The translations under genes and the position numbers were made by a program. From Lutraria lutraria (lineage: Eukaryota; Mollusca; Bivalvia; Venerida; Mactridae), in contig OZ026836.1 of NCBI GenBank assembly GCA_964023205.1, forward strand, positions 689,501 through 753,500: 64,000 nt of DNA. The letters run 5' to 3'. Positions within the stretch are counted from its first letter, which is position 1. The number at the start of each line of letters is the position of its first letter. Shown here in pieces: positions 62,442 through 64,000 of the stretch. A model generated the notes under the pieces. It ran no database searches. It saw only the letters and a list, made by a program, of their open reading frames with translations, and was not told the DNA's origin.

Positions 62442-63994
62442 GTGAGTTATTTAACGTTTAAGATGGTCTAGTTGTTTGCTTGTTGATAGCTTCAGTGATG
62501 GATTTATTAGACGGGGTTTTCTTCATGTTTTGGGGAAGGCCCCCAAGCCCTTAATATGGGGTTGAAATAGTGGGTTAAAGCCTCTTGGGTGGAAATTCTT
62601 GCCTGAAACCAATTTGGGAATGAAATTACATGGATTAAGTTGGGGTTATTTTTATGATATCAAAAGAAATTTTCAGAGGGGATGGCACCCTCTACATGCT
62701 ACCAGTACCACTATATGATAAAGAAAACCCCGACTACAGATTAGTAATCGTTGATGTATAAATTTGTGGCAACTGAACATGGTCTTCTACATTTCCATGT
62801 TGTAATTGTCTGTTCATGAATTCTGTATATCTAAAGTCAATTTATTTTACTTGCAGGCTATGGATCACACAAGGTTGAAGTGAAAACTAAGACTAGCAGT
62901 GGTGTTAAATTCACAACCAAAGGAAACAATAACACTGATACTGGAAGACTGAGTGGTGACCTCACTACTGAGTACAAATGCTCTGACTATGGTTGGTATT
63001 TCTAAATAATTGTAATCTGTTTTACAGTTTAAATCTTGTTCATTTACTTGCTGGCATTATTTATGAAGACCTTGAAAATGATAAAATCAATATAATTACT
63101 GCTGTGTTTATACTTGTTTCGTACAGATTGAGTTCCGATTTATTTGGCCAAGGTAGACATTATTTCACATGCAGCATATGGTGCGTCTTATCCTGCACCT
63201 AAAATTTACAAATTTTTAGCTTATTAAAATTAGTTTGTTTTTTTATTAAACCACCAGTTACATGGTGTCTTTGTATCTAGCGTCTAAAGGGGTAACTGGA
63301 CTATATAAACCACTAGTTTAAAAAAGTTTAAACCTGTCAAGCAGAAAATTTGAATGTCCCAGGAGGTGTGGCTACTTGCTGATAAACTCTCTGTATGTGG
63401 TAAAGTTTATACACTTCAGAGCAGACCATGCTTTCTCTGTAACAGGAGTACAGTGGTCTGTTGATGACTCCCCCATTCTTGTGTTATTTTATATAACAGA
63501 GAGTTTAATTGTCAGGTAGTATTAGGCATATCAGTTTACAAAGCCCAACCAACAAATACTCGCTGGTATACCAGCAAGAGTTACCCCTTTATGATACAAA
63601 ATATTCATCAAAAACATATTGTTGCTGTCAGATCTCACAATTAACAATCAAACACCCTTGTTATATTCCGTATCTCAATATTTGGTGTTGCTTACACAGT
63701 GTAACTATTTAGCAAGTTTATGCTATGCTGGTAGTGTAAGAACATGCCGATATGTATTTTTTTATATTTTAGCTCATTTGTGCCATTTCTGTATTTAAAC
63801 TTAATGAATGGAATAAACAATAACAATATTTTACTCCAGTAAACAGGAAATTTGTATCATTTGAGAATAGAAATGTTACAAAATAATATTCAATATTGAC
63901 CCGAGGGTATTTTTGGTTTAATTTTGATCATCAAGGTTAGATTTTTGTTGATACAGACCAAATAAACCCTCAGTGTATCTCCATTTGTCTACAG
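62378..63994 (+). CDS. VDAC: VDAC, voltage-dependent anion-selective channel (5' part only)
   Basis: Mitochondrial outer-membrane beta-barrel porin that passes ATP/ADP and other metabolites. Exons seen: 62378-62441 and 62857 to about 62992. Coding start MAPPTYGDLGKAARDLFSKG + Y, the N-terminal helix that lies inside the pore. Exon 2 gives SYGSHKVEVKTKTSSGVKFT, KGNNNTDTGRLSGDLTTEYK and CSDYG, the first beta strands. About 70 of the usual roughly 280 residues are present; the rest lies past the right edge. The paralogue (1, 2 or 3) cannot be given; invertebrates often have one general VDAC. The downstream intron is AT-rich with no repeat recognised. Confidence 0.92.
62857..62992 (+). CDS. VDAC: VDAC coding exon 2
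   Basis: Acceptor TTGCAG. Completes the Ser codon, then YGSHKVEVKTKTSSG through TTEYKCSDY plus one base if the GTTGGT donor is used. A second donor, GTATTT, four bases later would add Gly plus two bases. The next exon, possibly starting at 63989 after CTACAG, is too short in the window to decide. Confidence 0.85.
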
Positions 63995-64000
63995 GGGATT

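Overview
This is eukaryotic nuclear DNA, most likely from a bivalve mollusc. The genes have spliced introns and animal-type proteins. The non-coding part is AT-rich and packed with minisatellites, foldback elements, LINE fragments and the short-unit dispersed repeats I associate with bivalve genomes. The species call is inference; no search was run. I found no operons, CRISPR arrays or prokaryotic systems.

Three real genes are supported by exon-by-exon similarity and by splice phases that agree at every readable junction. (1) NTAN1, protein N-terminal asparagine amidohydrolase, lies on the minus strand. Its coding exons run from 39292 down to 25658, and a likely non-coding first exon sits near 45.5 kb. 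One exon is missing and probably falls in the 200-N assembly gap (29825-30024). (2) RPSA, the 40S ribosomal protein SA, lies on the plus strand. It has a likely 5' UTR exon at about 45627-45666 and coding exons from 48156 to 53456, and it is complete at 313 aa. (3) VDAC, the mitochondrial porin, lies on the plus strand from 62378. Its first two coding exons are here and the rest runs off the right edge. NTAN1 and RPSA appear to be head to head across a short shared promoter at about 45.6 kb.

Layout. 1-8.0 kb: one end of a very large 26-bp minisatellite with nested segmental duplications. 8.0-19.6 kb: no gene found; a foldback element, a dead Tc1-like transposon with intact ends, a MITE and small tandem arrays. 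19.7-23.0 kb: a 48-bp minisatellite. 24-39 kb: NTAN1, whose introns carry minisatellites, a SINE, MITEs, bivalve-type dispersed repeats and a 5'-truncated LINE inserted into a minisatellite. 40.4-45.1 kb: palindromic repeats, then 36-bp and 29-bp arrays, all inside the inferred NTAN1 intron 1. 45.6-53.5 kb: RPSA, with a 1.57-kb foldback element in intron 1 and a 2.5-kb tandem-unit element in intron 4. 53.7-60 kb: repeats and two LINE reverse-transcriptase relics. 60.9-62.1 kb: two nested hAT-like elements directly upstream of VDAC.

The genes are housekeeping genes with no shared pathway: N-degron proteolysis, translation and mitochondrial outer-membrane transport. Most long open frames here are artefacts of tandem repeats whose unit length is a multiple of three.
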